This document shows positions 45,522 through 57,765 of a stretch of DNA of 64,000 bases, in pieces. This DNA is from Rhizomys pruinosus (taxonomy: Eukaryota > Chordata > Mammalia > Rodentia > Spalacidae): positions 55,566 through 119,565 of the forward strand of contig VZQC01005558.1 of assembly GCA_009823505.1 (NCBI GenBank). Direction: 5' to 3'. The translations under genes and the position numbers were made by a program. Under the pieces are notes generated by a model that saw only the letters and a list, made by a program, of their open reading frames with translations, ran no database searches and had not been told where the DNA came from. Numbering within the stretch: the stretch's first letter is position 1; each line of letters opens with the position of its first letter.

Positions 45522-45955
45522 AAATTTTGTTAATTTTAATCATTCCTTTGCAAAATTCTTGGGTCAATCTTCCTGAATGACCTATACTATGTTAGTGGCC
45601 AGCTAAAGCATCATAAGTTAGGGACAGACTGCTTGGTCTGGTCCAGTCTCCTGAAGTCTACAGGCATGTCTACTTTTTCAACATATTTCTCCCTGTCTTT
45701 TCACCTCTAGAGACAGACTAACAGCACCATCCTCCTTTAGGGTGGACTTGCCCACTGCAACCTCCTGCCGTACCCCCTGTCTCTACTCTAGTTATCTTTA
45801 TGTATCAACAAGAATCCTCCAATATTCATTACATTCTCCGGAAAATGTATTTTATATTTGTAATTTGACCTTTTAATCTATTATATAAATATAAATGTCT
45901 TCATAAACAATATGTTATATCTGTTCATGTTTCTTTTTATGGTGGAATATTCCTT
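45522..45955. other. Unique noncoding sequence
   Basis: Nothing recognised. Confidence 0.4.
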
Positions 45956-46720
45956 ATTTTTAAAATATATTTTATTGACTTTTTGTGGATTTCATACAGT
46001 ATATCTTAATCATATTTAACCTCCTCTTCTCCATCAGCACCCCTCCTCTTGCACAGCCTGCCCACAAGACTTCATGAATTTTGTCATATGTGTTGAGGCC
46101 TGGGGCCTTGTTCATGTAAACTTATAGCAATGGTGACAGATGCACAAGATACACGCAAACTCAATCAGACAAAAACCAGCATAAAACTGGGGAAATGGGC
46201 CAGAGGCCTCAACTTGTTGAGGAGTCACTGGCAGCTCATAACTGCTGGGTGAGGGAGTGTTGATCTTCTTAGGGAGTGACGCTACATAGACTGAACAGGC
46301 TCCATTGGATTAACTCACACAGGCATCTAACAATACTGAATCCTCCCATTCATAGCTCCCTGAAAGTGGATGTTTGTTTGTTTTTGTTTTTAATTCAACA
46401 ATTGAACAGTATTTTTTCTTTATTTTTTTTTTGTGAACATCATACAGTATTGTCTTCAGTTTTCATCCCTTCCAGTCCCCCTCTAACTCCTCCCACATTC
46501 TCCCAATTTCTTGTCTCTTAATTTCTTGCCCACTTTCTTCATTACTATTGTTCCATATACATCCATATATTTACAGATGTACATAAATGTAATGCAGTGA
46601 GTCCCTTTAGTGGAGCTCATGTACACCTGAGTTTAGGGCTGGCCACCTGGAAGTAGATAACCTCTCAGGGAGCTAGTCCATGGATAAACAGCTTCTCCCT
46701 CCCTGAGCATCCTTGATTGC
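45956..46720 (-). mobile_element. Lx-like L1 3' UTR pieces, antisense
   Basis: Two adjoining T-tailed starts, 'tattttattgactttttgtg' at 45968 and 'tttttttttgtgaacatcat' at 46425, each followed by C/T-rich L1 3' UTR-type sequence. They look like two old 3' ends in the same orientation. Confidence 0.55.
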
Positions 46721-46794
46721 CTACAGCTCTCTGTCTTGAGGTAGGACCCCTTGACATTTTCCAAATCCACCTTGGCATGTGAACAATTTTTTTT

Positions 46795-47293
46795 ATTTTT
46801 TATTTATTTATTTTTTAATTTTATATATTTTTTAATGTGTATGAATGTACTGTCTGCATGTAGGTTTGGCTTCACTTAGCATGATATCTTCTAGCTCCAT
46901 CCATTTACCTGCAAAGTACATGATGTCATCTTTCTTTACTGCTGCATAGAACACCATTGTGTAGATGTACCACATTTTCTCTATCCACCCTTCAGTTGAG
47001 GGGCACTTGGGTTGGTTCCAGCTCTTTGCTATTGTGGAGAGAGCTGCAATAAACATGGCTGTGCATGTATCTCTGTGGTAAGATGAGTCTTGTGGGTATA
47101 TACCCAGGAGTGGTATGACTGGGTCAGGTGGCAAGCTCATTTTGAGTCTTCTAAGGGTTCTCCACACTGCTTTCCATAGTGGCTGTGTAAGTTTACATTC
47201 CCACCAACAGTGGTTGAGTGTTTCCCTTTCTCCACAAACTCCCCAGCACTAGGTATCATTTGTTTTCTTGATCCTAGCCAATCTTATCAGAGT
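46795..47293 (-). mobile_element. Chimeric L1-B2 retrocopy
   Basis: Reading the minus strand, L1 ORF2 C-terminal sequence (47293 to about 46870; open frame 47167-46832 covers 'WRTLRRLKMSL...IPLLGIYP') joins at about 46867 the 3' tail of a B2 ('cctacatgcagacagtacat') with an A-rich end near 46795. The L1 stops before its own ORF2 terminus and 3' UTR. This is the product expected if reverse transcription began on a B2 tail and switched to an L1 RNA. Confidence 0.7.
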
Positions 47294-47294
47294 N
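47294..47294. other. Single N at an inverted L1 junction
   Basis: One undetermined base exactly where minus-strand L1 sequence meets plus-strand L1 sequence of the same ORF2 region. Confidence 0.99.
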
Positions 47295-49520
47295 GGGGAA
47301 AGGGGAACACTCATCCATTGCTGGTGGGAATGTAAACTTGTACAGCCACTATGGAAAGCAGTGTGGAGAACCCTTAGAAGACTCAAAATGAGCCTGCCAT
47401 TTGACCCAGTCATACCACTCCTGGGTATATACCCACAAGACACATCTTACTGCAGAGATACATGCACAGCTATGTTTATTGCAGCTCTGTTCACAATAGC
47501 AAAAAGCTGGAACCAGCCCAGGTGCCCCTCAACTGACGAGTGGATAGAGAAAATGTGGTACATGTATACAATGGAGTTCTATGCTGCGGTAAAGAGGGAC
47601 AACATCATGAACTTTGCAAGTAAATGGATGGAGCTAGAAAACATTATGTTAAGTGAAGTAACACAGTCCCAGAAAAACAAACGACAAATGGTGTCCCTCA
47701 TATGTGGATGCTAGTGCCAATAGCCCAGATATAAATATTTCTCATGGAGAGGAATGCATAGTAAAAGAACAACAAAAGAAAGGCTGCATCAGAAAACTGA
47801 CTGAAATGGTGAATTGGGAAGGGTGGGAGGGGCGGGAGAGGGACACGAGTGCATATTTGATTAATGCATATTTAATTGACGTGAGTTCAACAAGTATCCA
47901 GTTTTGCCCAGACACTGTATACAGGTTACATGGTGGTTTAGGACTCAGTAAAAGTAAATATGTGCATATTAAACAACATTGGTTTACAGGCTCTGATAAA
48001 AACGGGAATGCATCTGAGTTAAATGGAGATATAAATTGCTGTTGTCCACATTTGTTCTACATAAAATCTGTATAACAATAACTTTGGGATTGGCATATAC
48101 AAATGTTCTCTATAACTTTTCTGTTGTACGGTATCACCTCGTAGCATTCTCTTTCACCTATAAGATGATTTAACGAGAAAATTAAGTTTGCTTCCCAAGT
48201 TAATCACATTCAGTCACCCAAAACAGCATGGGTGAATTTGATGAAAGCTGTGCCTTAATTCCACCCTATAGGGATTTATAATACAACTGCCTTCTGTAGA
48301 CCCATGGGTCAAAAAACAAAAACACACACAAAAAAAGAAGAAAAACGGGGGGGGGGTACATATAGAAATGAAACCTTTTTGTCAAAAACCTTGCAATTCA
48401 AATCTTAAAACAGCAACAGGAAAAGATTTGCATGTTCCAACAGGTCAAAATGTCACCAACTTAAAGAAAAGCCTCAGATTGCTACAAACATCAAACCCCT
48501 CTGTGGATCCTACTTGTAACAACTATGTATAATGAGTCCTAACGAAACTTACCTTCTAGGAGCCACAAAAGTTTTAATACGAGAGACTTTCTTACCTCCC
48601 CCCACCATAGAACAAGGAGAAATATGATGATGATGTCGTTTTCCAACTGTAAATTGGAGACAACTATTATAGAGGTAATCTCTTATAAACCTGTAAAACT
48701 GCCTTCTTCAATTGACTAATAGACATTGGATCTGTGAAAAGGATTATTCTCTATACAGAACCAAATATAATACTAAAGTCTCCTTAAACTATGCACTTAA
48801 GCACAATATATTAATGCAGGAGCTCTGACATCAACAATGGATTATTCTACCAAGGAGATGTTGGCCAGGGAATTACAATGTAATTCATGGATTAATATAC
48901 CATCCAAACATCTGTGTCTTATACCAAAGTAACCTACGATAACAATTAATACTGTTTAAATACCTATATTTCTAATTGCTTGTGCTTTATTAGTAGGATC
49001 GAAAGGTTTTTCCTGGACAAACTGTCAGCCCATGAAAGAAAATAGCCAGAATTGACCAGAGTCCAAGACAACAGCTCCAGAGAAAGTAGACTGTTTTGCT
49101 TCTCATCCACCTGTGCCCCTTGTCTAAGCCTAGGGAAAAATCTGTGGAAGAGGGGGCATGGTAGAATGTAAGGGCTGTGATTGGGGAGAATGGTGAACCC
49201 ACAGCAATATTGTCTGGACACTCATTTGATCAACTTGATTGAACATACAAGCCCCCCTGCTGGTTGGTGGGACCAAGGGCCTGNGTGGGTTTGGACACAA
49301 CTGCTTGTAAATTGGTTTTACATGAAGGATGCTTGTATTCATAAATTATCACTTATTGCTAAAAAATGGAAAAAAAAACTGAGAGAAAGATGCAGGACAG
49401 TTATGGCAGAATGCATGATCTGGGATGGGGTGGGGTGGGATGGGGGGAAGGGAAGGGGAAATATGCCTGAACTGAATTGGAAAATGATGTATGAAATACA
49501 CAAAGCATCAATTAAAAAAA
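47295..49520 (+). mobile_element. L1, end of ORF2 plus complete type A 3' UTR
   Basis: 47295-47714 keeps an open ORF2 C-terminal frame ('VWRTLRRLKMSLPFDPVIPLLG...SLICGC' then stop), followed by a 1.8-kb 3' UTR ending in the G-rich run (49420-49460), 'atgaaatacacaaagcatca' and an A-rich tail. It contains a candidate intron (48675-48996) and one N at 49284. Confidence 0.9.
48675..48996 (+). other. Candidate intron in L1 3' UTR
   Basis: Begins GTAATC after 'tatagag' and ends 'ttattagtag' before 'gatcgaaagg'. A branch-point-like 'ttctaat' (A at 48975) lies 21 nt before the terminal AG and the intervening sequence is T-rich. The 13.2 kb copy lacks exactly this 322-bp segment. The terminal AG/G is ambiguous by microhomology, so a simple deletion is not excluded. 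Confidence 0.45.
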
Positions 49521-50780
49521 GAAATAAAGAGTAAAATAAAAGTATTTATGGAAGTGAATGAAAAAGACAATAGAACACAACAAAACCTGTGGGATACTTT
49601 AAAAGCAGTCTTGAGAAGGAAATTTATAGCCCTAAGTGCCCACGTCAAACAAACAAACAAACAAAAAACCAGAAAGGGAACAAATAAACAATTTAACACT
49701 GCAGCTAACAACACTTGAGAGACAACAACAAATGAACCCTAAACCCAACAGAAGAAATAACAAAAATCAGAGCAGAAATCAATGGAATAGACTCAAAGAA
49801 AACAATACATAAAATCAGTGAATCTGAAAGGTGGTTCTTTGGAAAAATAAACAAAATAGACTGACCTCTAGCCCAGTTAATAAAAAAAAAAAAGAGAGAG
49901 AGGAACTTCAAATCAATAGTATTCGTGATGAAAGGGGAATCTTCATAACAGACAAAGAAAAGGTCCAGACAATCATACAGGAATACTTCAAAAATCTATA
50001 CTCCACTGAATTTGAAAACTTAAGAGAATGGATGAATATCTGAAATCCTGGGAACCAACAATGCTTAACCGAGAAGAGATTGACAGTTTAAAGAGACCCA
50101 TAATGAAAAGGGAACACTCATCCACTGCTGGTTTACAGCCACTATGGAAAGCAGCGTGGAGAACCCTTGGAAGACTTGGAATGAACTTGCCACCCGACCT
50201 AGCCATACCACTCCTGGGCATGTAGCCTCGAGACTCACCCCACCACAGAGATACATGCATGGCCATGTTTATTGCAGCTCTCTTCACAATATCAAGGAAC
50301 TGGAATCAACCTAAATGCCCCTCAACCGATGAGTGGATAGAGAAAATGTGGTACATGTACACAATGGAGTTCTATGCAGCAGTAAAGAAAGACGACATCA
50401 CCAGCTTTGCAGGAAAATAGAGGACATCACGCTGAGTGAAGTAACACAGTCCCAGAAAAACAAATGATGAATGGTATCCCTCATCTGTGGATGCTAGTGC
50501 CAATTACCTAGTTGTAAGTATTTCTTGTGCACAGCCCCTTGAGGTTTTGTCCAAAACAGTCGGGAGTGATGCATAGTGGAAACAACAGCAACAACAACAA
50601 AAAGGACTGCATCAAAGAACTGACTGAAACTGTGAAATTCTGCTCAAAACAGTCAACTTCTACATGGAGAATTTTGAGAAAGACTGAGAAAGAGATGAAA
50701 AGCATGTTTGGCAGAATGCATGAGCTCTGGTTAGGTGGGGGGATGGGGCACATGGGTCTAGATTTGATAAATAAATAAAT
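49521..50780 (+). mobile_element. L1 with internal deletion (type B-like 3' UTR)
   Basis: 49525-50095 is the ORF2 segment between endonuclease and RT ('NLWDTLKAVLRRKFIALSAH'-type frame). At about 50100 it jumps to the ORF2 C-terminal end ('ggaacactcatccactgctg'), losing the whole RT, and then to a short 3' UTR with 'gagatgaaaagcatgtttgg' and 'tggggggatggggcacatgg'. It runs into the N gap. Confidence 0.82.
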
Positions 50781-51356
50781 NNNNNNNNNNNNNNNNNNNN
50801 NNNNNNNNNNNNNNNNNNNNNNNNNNNNNNNNNNNNNNNNNNNNNNNNNNNNNNNNNNNNNNNNNNNNNNNNNNNNNNNNNNNNNNNNNNNNNNNNNNNN
50901 NNNNNNNNNNNNNNNNNNNNNNNNNNNNNNNNNNNNNNNNNNNNNNNNNNNNNNNNNNNNNNNNNNNNNNNNNNNNNNNNNNNNNNNNNNNNNNNNNNNN
51001 NNNNNNNNNNNNNNNNNNNNNNNNNNNNNNNNNNNNNNNNNNNNNNNNNNNNNNNNNNNNNNNNNNNNNNNNNNNNNNNNNNNNNNNNNNNNNNNNNNNN
51101 NNNNNNNNNNNNNNNNNNNNNNNNNNNNNNNNNNNNNNNNNNNNNNNNNNNNNNNNNNNNNNNNNNNNNNNNNNNNNNNNNNNNNNNNNNNNNNNNNNNN
51201 NNNNNNNNNNNNNNNNNNNNNNNNNNNNNNNNNNNNNNNNNNNNNNNNNNNNNNNNNNNNNNNNNNNNNNNNNNNNNNNNNNNNNNNNNNNNNNNNNNNN
51301 NNNNNNNNNNNNNNNNNNNNNNNNNNNNNNNNNNNNNNNNNNNNNNNNNNNNNNNN
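50781..51356. other. Assembly gap, 576 N
   Basis: Undetermined bases between two plus-strand L1 segments. Open frames drawn through it are meaningless. Confidence 0.99.
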
Positions 51357-53520
51357 CACTTGCTAGGGCAATAAGACAAGAGAAGGAAATTAAAGGAGTA
51401 CTAATCAGAAAAGAAGAAGTTAAGCTATCCCTTTTTGCAGATGATATGATAGTTTACCTAAGGGATGCTAAAAACTCCACCAGGAAACTTTTAGAAATGA
51501 TTAAGAGTTTTAGTAAAGTGTCAGGCTACAAAATTAACCTAGCAAAATCAGTTGCCTTCCTTTACACCAACAATAAACAAGTAGAGAAGGAATATAAGAA
51601 GATCTTCCCACTCACAATAGTCTCAAAAATAATAAGATACCCTGCAATAAACCTAACCAAAGATACCAAAGAGCTCTACAACAAAAATTTTAAACCCCTG
51701 AAGAAGGAGATTGAAAATGACATCAAAAGATGGAAAGACCTCCCATGCTCATGGATTGGGAAAATTAATATAGTAAAATGTCCATTTTATCCAAATTGAT
51801 ATACAGATTCAACACAATCCCAACCAAAATCTCTATGAGCTTCTTCACAGACTTGGAAAAAAAAAATCGTTAAATTCATATGGAAAAACAAAAGACCCTG
51901 GATAGCTAAAGCAACCCTGAGTGAAAAATGCAATTCAGGGGGGATTGCCCTACCAGACTTCAAACTATATTACAGGGCCATTGTCATAAAGACAGCCTGC
52001 TCCTGGCACAGAAATAGACCTGTTGACCAATGGAACAAAATCGAAGATCCAAACTTGAGCTCATACAATTTCAACCTCCTCATATTTGACAAAGGGTCAA
52101 AAAACCCTCAATGGAGGAAGGGTAGCATCTTCAGCAAATGCTGCTGGCAAAATTCCATCATCATTTGTAGACCAACAAAATTAAACTCCTACCTCTCACC
52201 CTGTACAAAAAGCAACTCCAAGTGGATCAAAGATCTCAACGTGAAGCCTGAAACCCTGAAGGTGATAGAAGAAAAAGTTGGCAACAACCTACAAGACATA
52301 GGCGTAGGAAAAGACTTTCTAAATCAGACAGCAGTCACACAGGAAGTAAGGTCAACAGTCGGCAAATGGGACCTCATAAAACTCAAAAGCTTCTGTACAG
52401 TGAAAGAAACAATCAAGGAAGTGAAGAGAAAAACCACAGAGTGGGAGGAAATCTTTACCAGTGACACATCTGTCAGAAAATGAACATCAAGAATATATAA
52501 ACTACTCAAAAAACAAAGAATAAGAAGACAAATGACCCTCAAAAGATGGAGTAAAGAGCTGAACAGAGTCTTCACCAGTGAGGAATTAAAGATGGTTGAG
52601 AAACATCTTAAAAAGTGTTCAACATCATTAATAATTAAGGAAATATAAATTAAAACCACTCTCAGATATCATCTCACTCCAGTATGGCTAGCTAAGTTCA
52701 AGAAAAAAAAAGACAACAGATGCTGGAGGAATTGTGGGGAAAGGGGAACACTCATCTACTGCTGATGGGAATGTAAACTTGCCCAACCACTATGGAAAAC
52801 AGTGTGGAGAACCCTTAAAAGACTTGGAATGAGCCTACTACCTGACCCAGTTATACCACTCCTGGGTATATACCCCAAAGACTCATCCTACCACAAAGTT
52901 ACATGCACATCTATGTTTATTTCAGCTCTCTTCACAATAGCGAAGAGCTGGAACCAACCAAATGCCCCTCAACAGATGAGTGGATGACAAAAATGTGGTA
53001 CATCTACACAATGGAGTACTATTCAGCGGTAAAGAAAGATGGCATTATGAACTTTGCAGGTAAATGGATGGAGCTCAAAGCCATTATGCTGAGTGAAGTA
53101 ACACAGTCCCAGAAAGACAAATGGAGAATGTTTTCTCTCATTTGTGGATGCTAATGCCAAATCCCCCAGATGAAAGGCAAGCTGAATGATATTATGGTTA
53201 TATTTCTGTTTATCTGAAAGCAACTACGCTGTTATAATGTGAATCTCTCAATACACCCACTAATTATTTTCGGACTCCATAATTACTGTATATGGGTGGA
53301 GAGTATGTATCCATATTTTAGAGTAATATAAAATTAATGGAGGAAAATGTGAATTCTTAAACATACAAAAAAAAAAGACTGAGAGAAAGATGCAGGACAG
53401 TTAAGGCATAATCTGGGATGGGGTGGGGTGGAGGGAAGAGAAAGGGGAATATACCTGAGCTGAATTGAAAAATGATGTATGAAATACACAAAACATCAAT
53501 TAGAAAAAAAGAAGGAAAAA
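51357..53520 (+). mobile_element. L1, RT to 3' end
   Basis: Begins inside the RT domain: the catalytic FADD motif is read at 51434-51445 ('[10 protein letters not shown]'), followed by thumb and C-terminal ORF2 sequence to 'SLICGC' and a stop at about 53154. Frameshifts near 51799, 52030, 52480 and 52990 break the frame. A type C 3' UTR with 'atatgggtggagagtatgta' and 'tgaaatacacaaaacatcaa' follows. The 5' part lies in or beyond the N gap. Confidence 0.9.
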
Positions 53521-53522
53521 AA

Positions 53523-54178
53523 TAAACTGAAAAGAGCTGTGCTGTCTCGTCTTGAAGTCTCTCATTTCAACAGAGGCTGAGCAGTAAGCGCCTGGCAGTG
53601 TATTGCCTGAAACAAGGCAAGGACAAAGTTTCAGCCCAGCCCAGAGCCCCAAGACCACAGAAAGCTATGTCTGTCTAGAAGTTCCCTGGATCTCCCTCTG
53701 CAGACTCTTCTGCCCTAGGAAAATGTACGTTCTCACTTGAACAGTGCACATGAATCAGGAGAGGACCAGGTTAGGCAGCAACAGCAGGTATGCTACTAGA
53801 AGGAGCCTCTGGCAGTAAAAAACCCCTGGTCTCTAACCTGAATAGGCCAGCAGAATTCAGAGAGGACCACTTCCTGCCAGTGAAGTAATAGGACATCTGG
53901 CTTGCCACCAGGACCATCTTTTTTAACCAGAAATTTCCTAGATAAGGGATATTCCACAGAATGTGAGGTCATCCTACTATCAGTTAAACTTCTGACACAG
54001 CAACAAATGCCAAATTGATGCCATGCCATCATGTAGAGCCTGCAACTCACTAGCAGCAGCTGCCTAATGCCATGTGAAGGAACAAGCTGGTTTTGGTTTC
54101 TTTTCCCTTCCAGTTTTAATGTTATTTAATGTATTTAAACCCTTATTTAAATAAAACTTGTTTTCAGAAAAAAATACT
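53523..54178 (+). pseudogene. Candidate retrocopied 3' UTR of unknown gene
   Basis: About 650 bp of non-L1 sequence wedged between two L1 elements, ending in AATAAA (54151-54156), then 'acttgttttcag' and an A-run. No frame above 84 aa and no recognised protein. A poly(A) signal at the right distance from an A-tail suggests a retroposed mRNA 3' end; no clear TSD was found, so it could also be unique DNA. Confidence 0.4.
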
Positions 54179-54676
54179 CAAAAACGGAATGCAAGAAAAA
54201 AATAAAAAAAGATTACCCACCATGATCAAGTTGACTTCATCACAGATATGCATGGATGGTTCAACATATGTAAATCAATTGCTGCAATTCACCACATAAA
54301 AGGAAGGAAACCACATGATCATCTCATTCGATGCAGAAAAGGCATTTGAGCAAATCCAACATCCATTTCTGATAAAACTCATCTAGAACCTAGGTACACA
54401 GGGGACGTATCTCAACATAATAGAGGCAATATGCTATAGGCCACAGCCAACATCATACTGAATGGAGAAAAACTGAAAACATTCCCATTAAAATCAAGAA
54501 CAAGACTTGGATGTCCACTCTCTCCATTCCTGTTCAGTATTTGAAGTTTTAGCTAGAGCTAAGTAAGACAAATGGAGGAGATAAAGGGACAAACACTGGA
54601 AAGGAAGAAATCCAAGTATCCTTATTTGCAGATGGTATGATTCCATACATACAAGAGCCTAAAGGCTCCACCGGAA

Positions 54677-54852
54677 AACACCTTTAATCCCAATGCTTGT
54701 GAGGCAGAGGCAGGCAGATCTCTGTGAGTTCAAGGCCAGCCTGGTTTATATATCGAGCTCCAGGCCAGCTGGGACTAAAAGGGAGACCCTGTCTCAAAAA
54801 TACAACCCCACAAAAACCAACAATAACAACAACAACAGCAACAACAAAACAC
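54677..54852 (+). mobile_element. B1 SINE, 5' truncated, with ACA-rich tail
   Basis: Starts at 'acacctttaatcccaatgct' (first 15 bp of B1 absent) and ends in an (AAC)n-like tail at 54815-54852. Confidence 0.9.
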
Positions 54853-55153
54853 AAAACTTTAAGACATTGAAGAAAGAAATTGAAGAAAATACTGGAAGAT
54901 GGAAAACACCTCCCAGCCTCATGGATCAATAGAATTAATATTATTAAAATGACCATCCTACCAAAAACAGTCTATAAATTCAATGCACAATCCACTAAAA
55001 TGCCAACACAATTTGTTCACAGAAATTAAAAAAAAATCCCTCAAATTTCATATGGAAACACAAAAACTCAGGATAGCTAAAATAATCCTGAGCAATAAAA
55101 AAAGACAAACTACTGGAGGCATTACTATCCCTGATCTCAAATTATACTAAAGA

Positions 55154-55632
55154 CGGGGCTGGAGAGACGGCTCAGGGGTTAAGAGCACTGGTTGGGGCTG
55201 TAGAGATAGCCTAGCGGTTAAGAGCACCGACACTCTTGCAGAGGACCCGGGTTCGATCCCCAGCACCCACATGGCGGCTAAGAACCGTCTGTAACTCCAA
55301 TTCCAGGAGAACTCCGTTGTCCAGAGGGAATCCGACACCCTCTTCTGACCTCCGGGGCATTGCATGACACGGGTGCACCAACCTACATGCAGACAGTACA
55401 TTCAAACACATAAAAAATAAAAAAAAAAAAAAAAAAGAGCACTGGTTGGTCTTGCAGAGGACTCAGATTTTGTTCTAGCACCCACACTGTGGCTACCTAC
55501 CATCTGTAACTGCAGTTCTGGAGGAGGGATTGACACTTCCTTTTGACTTTTGCAGGCATTACATGACATGGTGCACTTCCATGCATTCATGTGATAAACC
55601 CATACACATAAAGCAAGAGTAATAAATGAAAT
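55154..55632 (+). mobile_element. Older B2 SINE, split by a younger B2
   Basis: Head at 55156-55195, remainder at 55435-55620 ('cttgcagaggactcagattt' onward). Flanked by L1 sequence duplicated as 'aaattatactaaag' and 'aatttatactacag'. Confidence 0.88.
55181..55449 (+). mobile_element. Younger B2 SINE inside a B2, with target-site duplication
   Basis: Near-full-length B2 (55196-55434) with duplicated internal block, flanked by perfect 'aagagcactggttgg' at 55181-55195 and 55435-55449, both copies being B2 head sequence of the host element. Confidence 0.96.
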
Positions 55633-56688
55633 ATTAAAAATTTATACTACAGAGCTATTGAAAAAATAACAGCATGTAAACAGACACACTGATCAGTGGA
55701 ATAGAAGTGAGGACACAGATGTAAGGTCAGACATTTACAGACACCTGATTTTTGACAAAGGAGCCACAAATAGACACCAGAGAAAAGACAGCATGTTCGA
55801 TAAATGGTGCTGGTCAAACTGGATAGCTGCATGCAGAAGAATGAAACCAGATCCCCACCTTTCACCATGAACAAAACTCAACTCCAAATGGAAAAGGACC
55901 TCAGTGTAAGACCTGATACCCTGAATCAGATAGAGGAGAGAGTAGAGACTACATTGGAACTTACAGGCACAGGAAGGGACTTTCTGAACAGGAGTCTTAT
56001 AGTACAATAATTAAGTCCAACAATTTACAAATGAGACCACATGAAACTTAAAAGCTTCTGTACATCAAAGGATACTATCAAGTGAAGAAGCAATGCACAT
56101 AATGGGAAAAAGTTTTTTATCAGCTATAGCTCAGTCAGAGGGTTAGTATATAGAATATACAAAGAACTAAAAAAGCTAAACATCAAAATAAAACAACCCA
56201 ACTAAAAAGTGAGGCAAGGAGCTGGACAGGGAGTTAAAAGACAAAATGCAAATGGCTGAGAAATAATTTTAAAAAGTTCAACACCTCTAGTCATCAGGGA
56301 AATGCAAATTAAATGTACTTTTAGATTTCATTTTACTCCACTCAGAATGTTTAGAGTAAAAAACAGTTATAAATACTGGCAAAGATGTGGAGAAGGGGGA
56401 GCTTATCCACTGCTGGTGGGAGTGCAAATTAGAGCTGCCACTACAGAAATCAGTGTAGAGATTCTCCAAAAGCTTGAAATTAATCTGTCATATGAGCCAG
56501 CATTACCACCCTTGGGCATATACCCAAAGATTCTATATCCTACTACAGAAGTACTTGTTCATCCATGTTTATTGCTGCCCTTTTCATAATAGCCAGAAAT
56601 TGCCAACAATCTAGATGTCCATCAACTGATGAATGGACAGTGAAGGTGTGGTACATATAACCCATGGGACATAGTTAGCTCTTAAAAT

Positions 56689-56874
56689 GAAACTCTGCTC
56701 GCCGGGCGTGGTGGTGCACGCCTTTAATCCTAGCACTTGGGAGGCAGAGGCAGGCGGATCTTTGTGAGTTCAAGGCCAGCCTGGTCTACAGAGTGAGTTC
56801 CAGGACAGCCAGGGCTACAGGGAGACCCTGTCTCAAAAAGACAAAAAAATAAATAATAAAAAAAAGAAACTCTG
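56689..56874 (+). mobile_element. B1 SINE with target-site duplication
   Basis: Full-length, little-diverged B1 (56698-56865) starting 'gccgggcgtggtggtgcacg', flanked by 'gaaactctg'. Confidence 0.95.
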
Positions 56875-57765
56875 AAAATCATAGGTAAATGGATGGAACT
56901 GGAAACATTCTGAGCAATGTAACCCAGATCCAGAAAGACAAAGACAAATGTTGCATATTATCTCTCATAGATACATGTTTTGATGTGAAAAATCTGGAAA
57001 AGTCAGGAAAACTAATACATGGTCATGGTAAGGGGGAGTGGTGGTAGAATGCAGTGCTATAAAGGTAGAAAGGGAATAATGAAGTAAGAAGGGTTAAATG
57101 GGGTAGGGAATGGGGACTAGGCAGGGCAGAGAAGGGAGAATGGGGAGAGATAACCAATACCAAAGGCCTTTAGAAAAAGTCATATAGAAACCTACCACTA
57201 TAGAAGCTTTTTAAAGTATATACATATACATGAAAGAAAGATTAAAATAGTTACCTTATAATGGGAGAATATTGCTCCTACTAAACATTATAGGCTACCA
57301 AAATAAAACCCCAATGCCAGGAATGGGTTTCTTCTCTCGAAACTGTTGACCAGAGATCCCATAGACCCTGCCCCTGGCTACCCGGGACTCCACTGGTATA
57401 TGAGCTCATCTCTACTGGCTAGTGTCCACTCGTGTTGGAAGAAAGAAAAAATAATCAACTACTTTACCATCCATAGATCCTGTGAATCAAAACAATAGCT
57501 GGCCTGGAAAGATATGCCCACTGGTGCAATAGTAGCATGAATGTCATTGGAGTAACCAGCTACTTTCTAAGTAAATTTAAGGTCCACTTCATAAGATGGA
57601 GCCCATGCCCAACATTGATATCATCCTTGTTCCAAACCAGTTGTACCTTTCTGATCCTATACAACAACATCTCTCTAGATCATACTGGGACCTGTAAAGA
57701 ATGCCTTCGTTTATTTATGTATTGGATAATCTTGCTTTCACCTTGGTCTCTGTGCTAGCTTTAAC

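Larger units (their letters stand above)
54185..57765 (+). mobile_element. Old L1 (Lx-like), RT to 3' UTR, carrying four SINEs
   Basis: Starts in the RT palm ('cattcgatgcagaaaaggca', 'tatttgcagatggtatgatt' for the FAD[D/G] block), goes through the ORF2 C-terminus ('ccttgggcatatacccaaag') and into a long 3' UTR homologous to 5.85-6.7 kb. Many stops. B1 copies at 54.68 and 56.70 kb and a nested B2 pair at 55.15-55.63 kb are inserted. Confidence 0.85.

Noticed and set aside
46850..47780. Canonical twin-priming inversion
   Set aside because: The inverted and non-inverted parts cover the same ORF2 region, unlike the usual 5'-of-body inversion; kept only as an unexplained junction.
50508..51379. 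Long minus-strand open frames of 239 and 283 aa
   Set aside because: They consist mostly of the N gap; no coding evidence.
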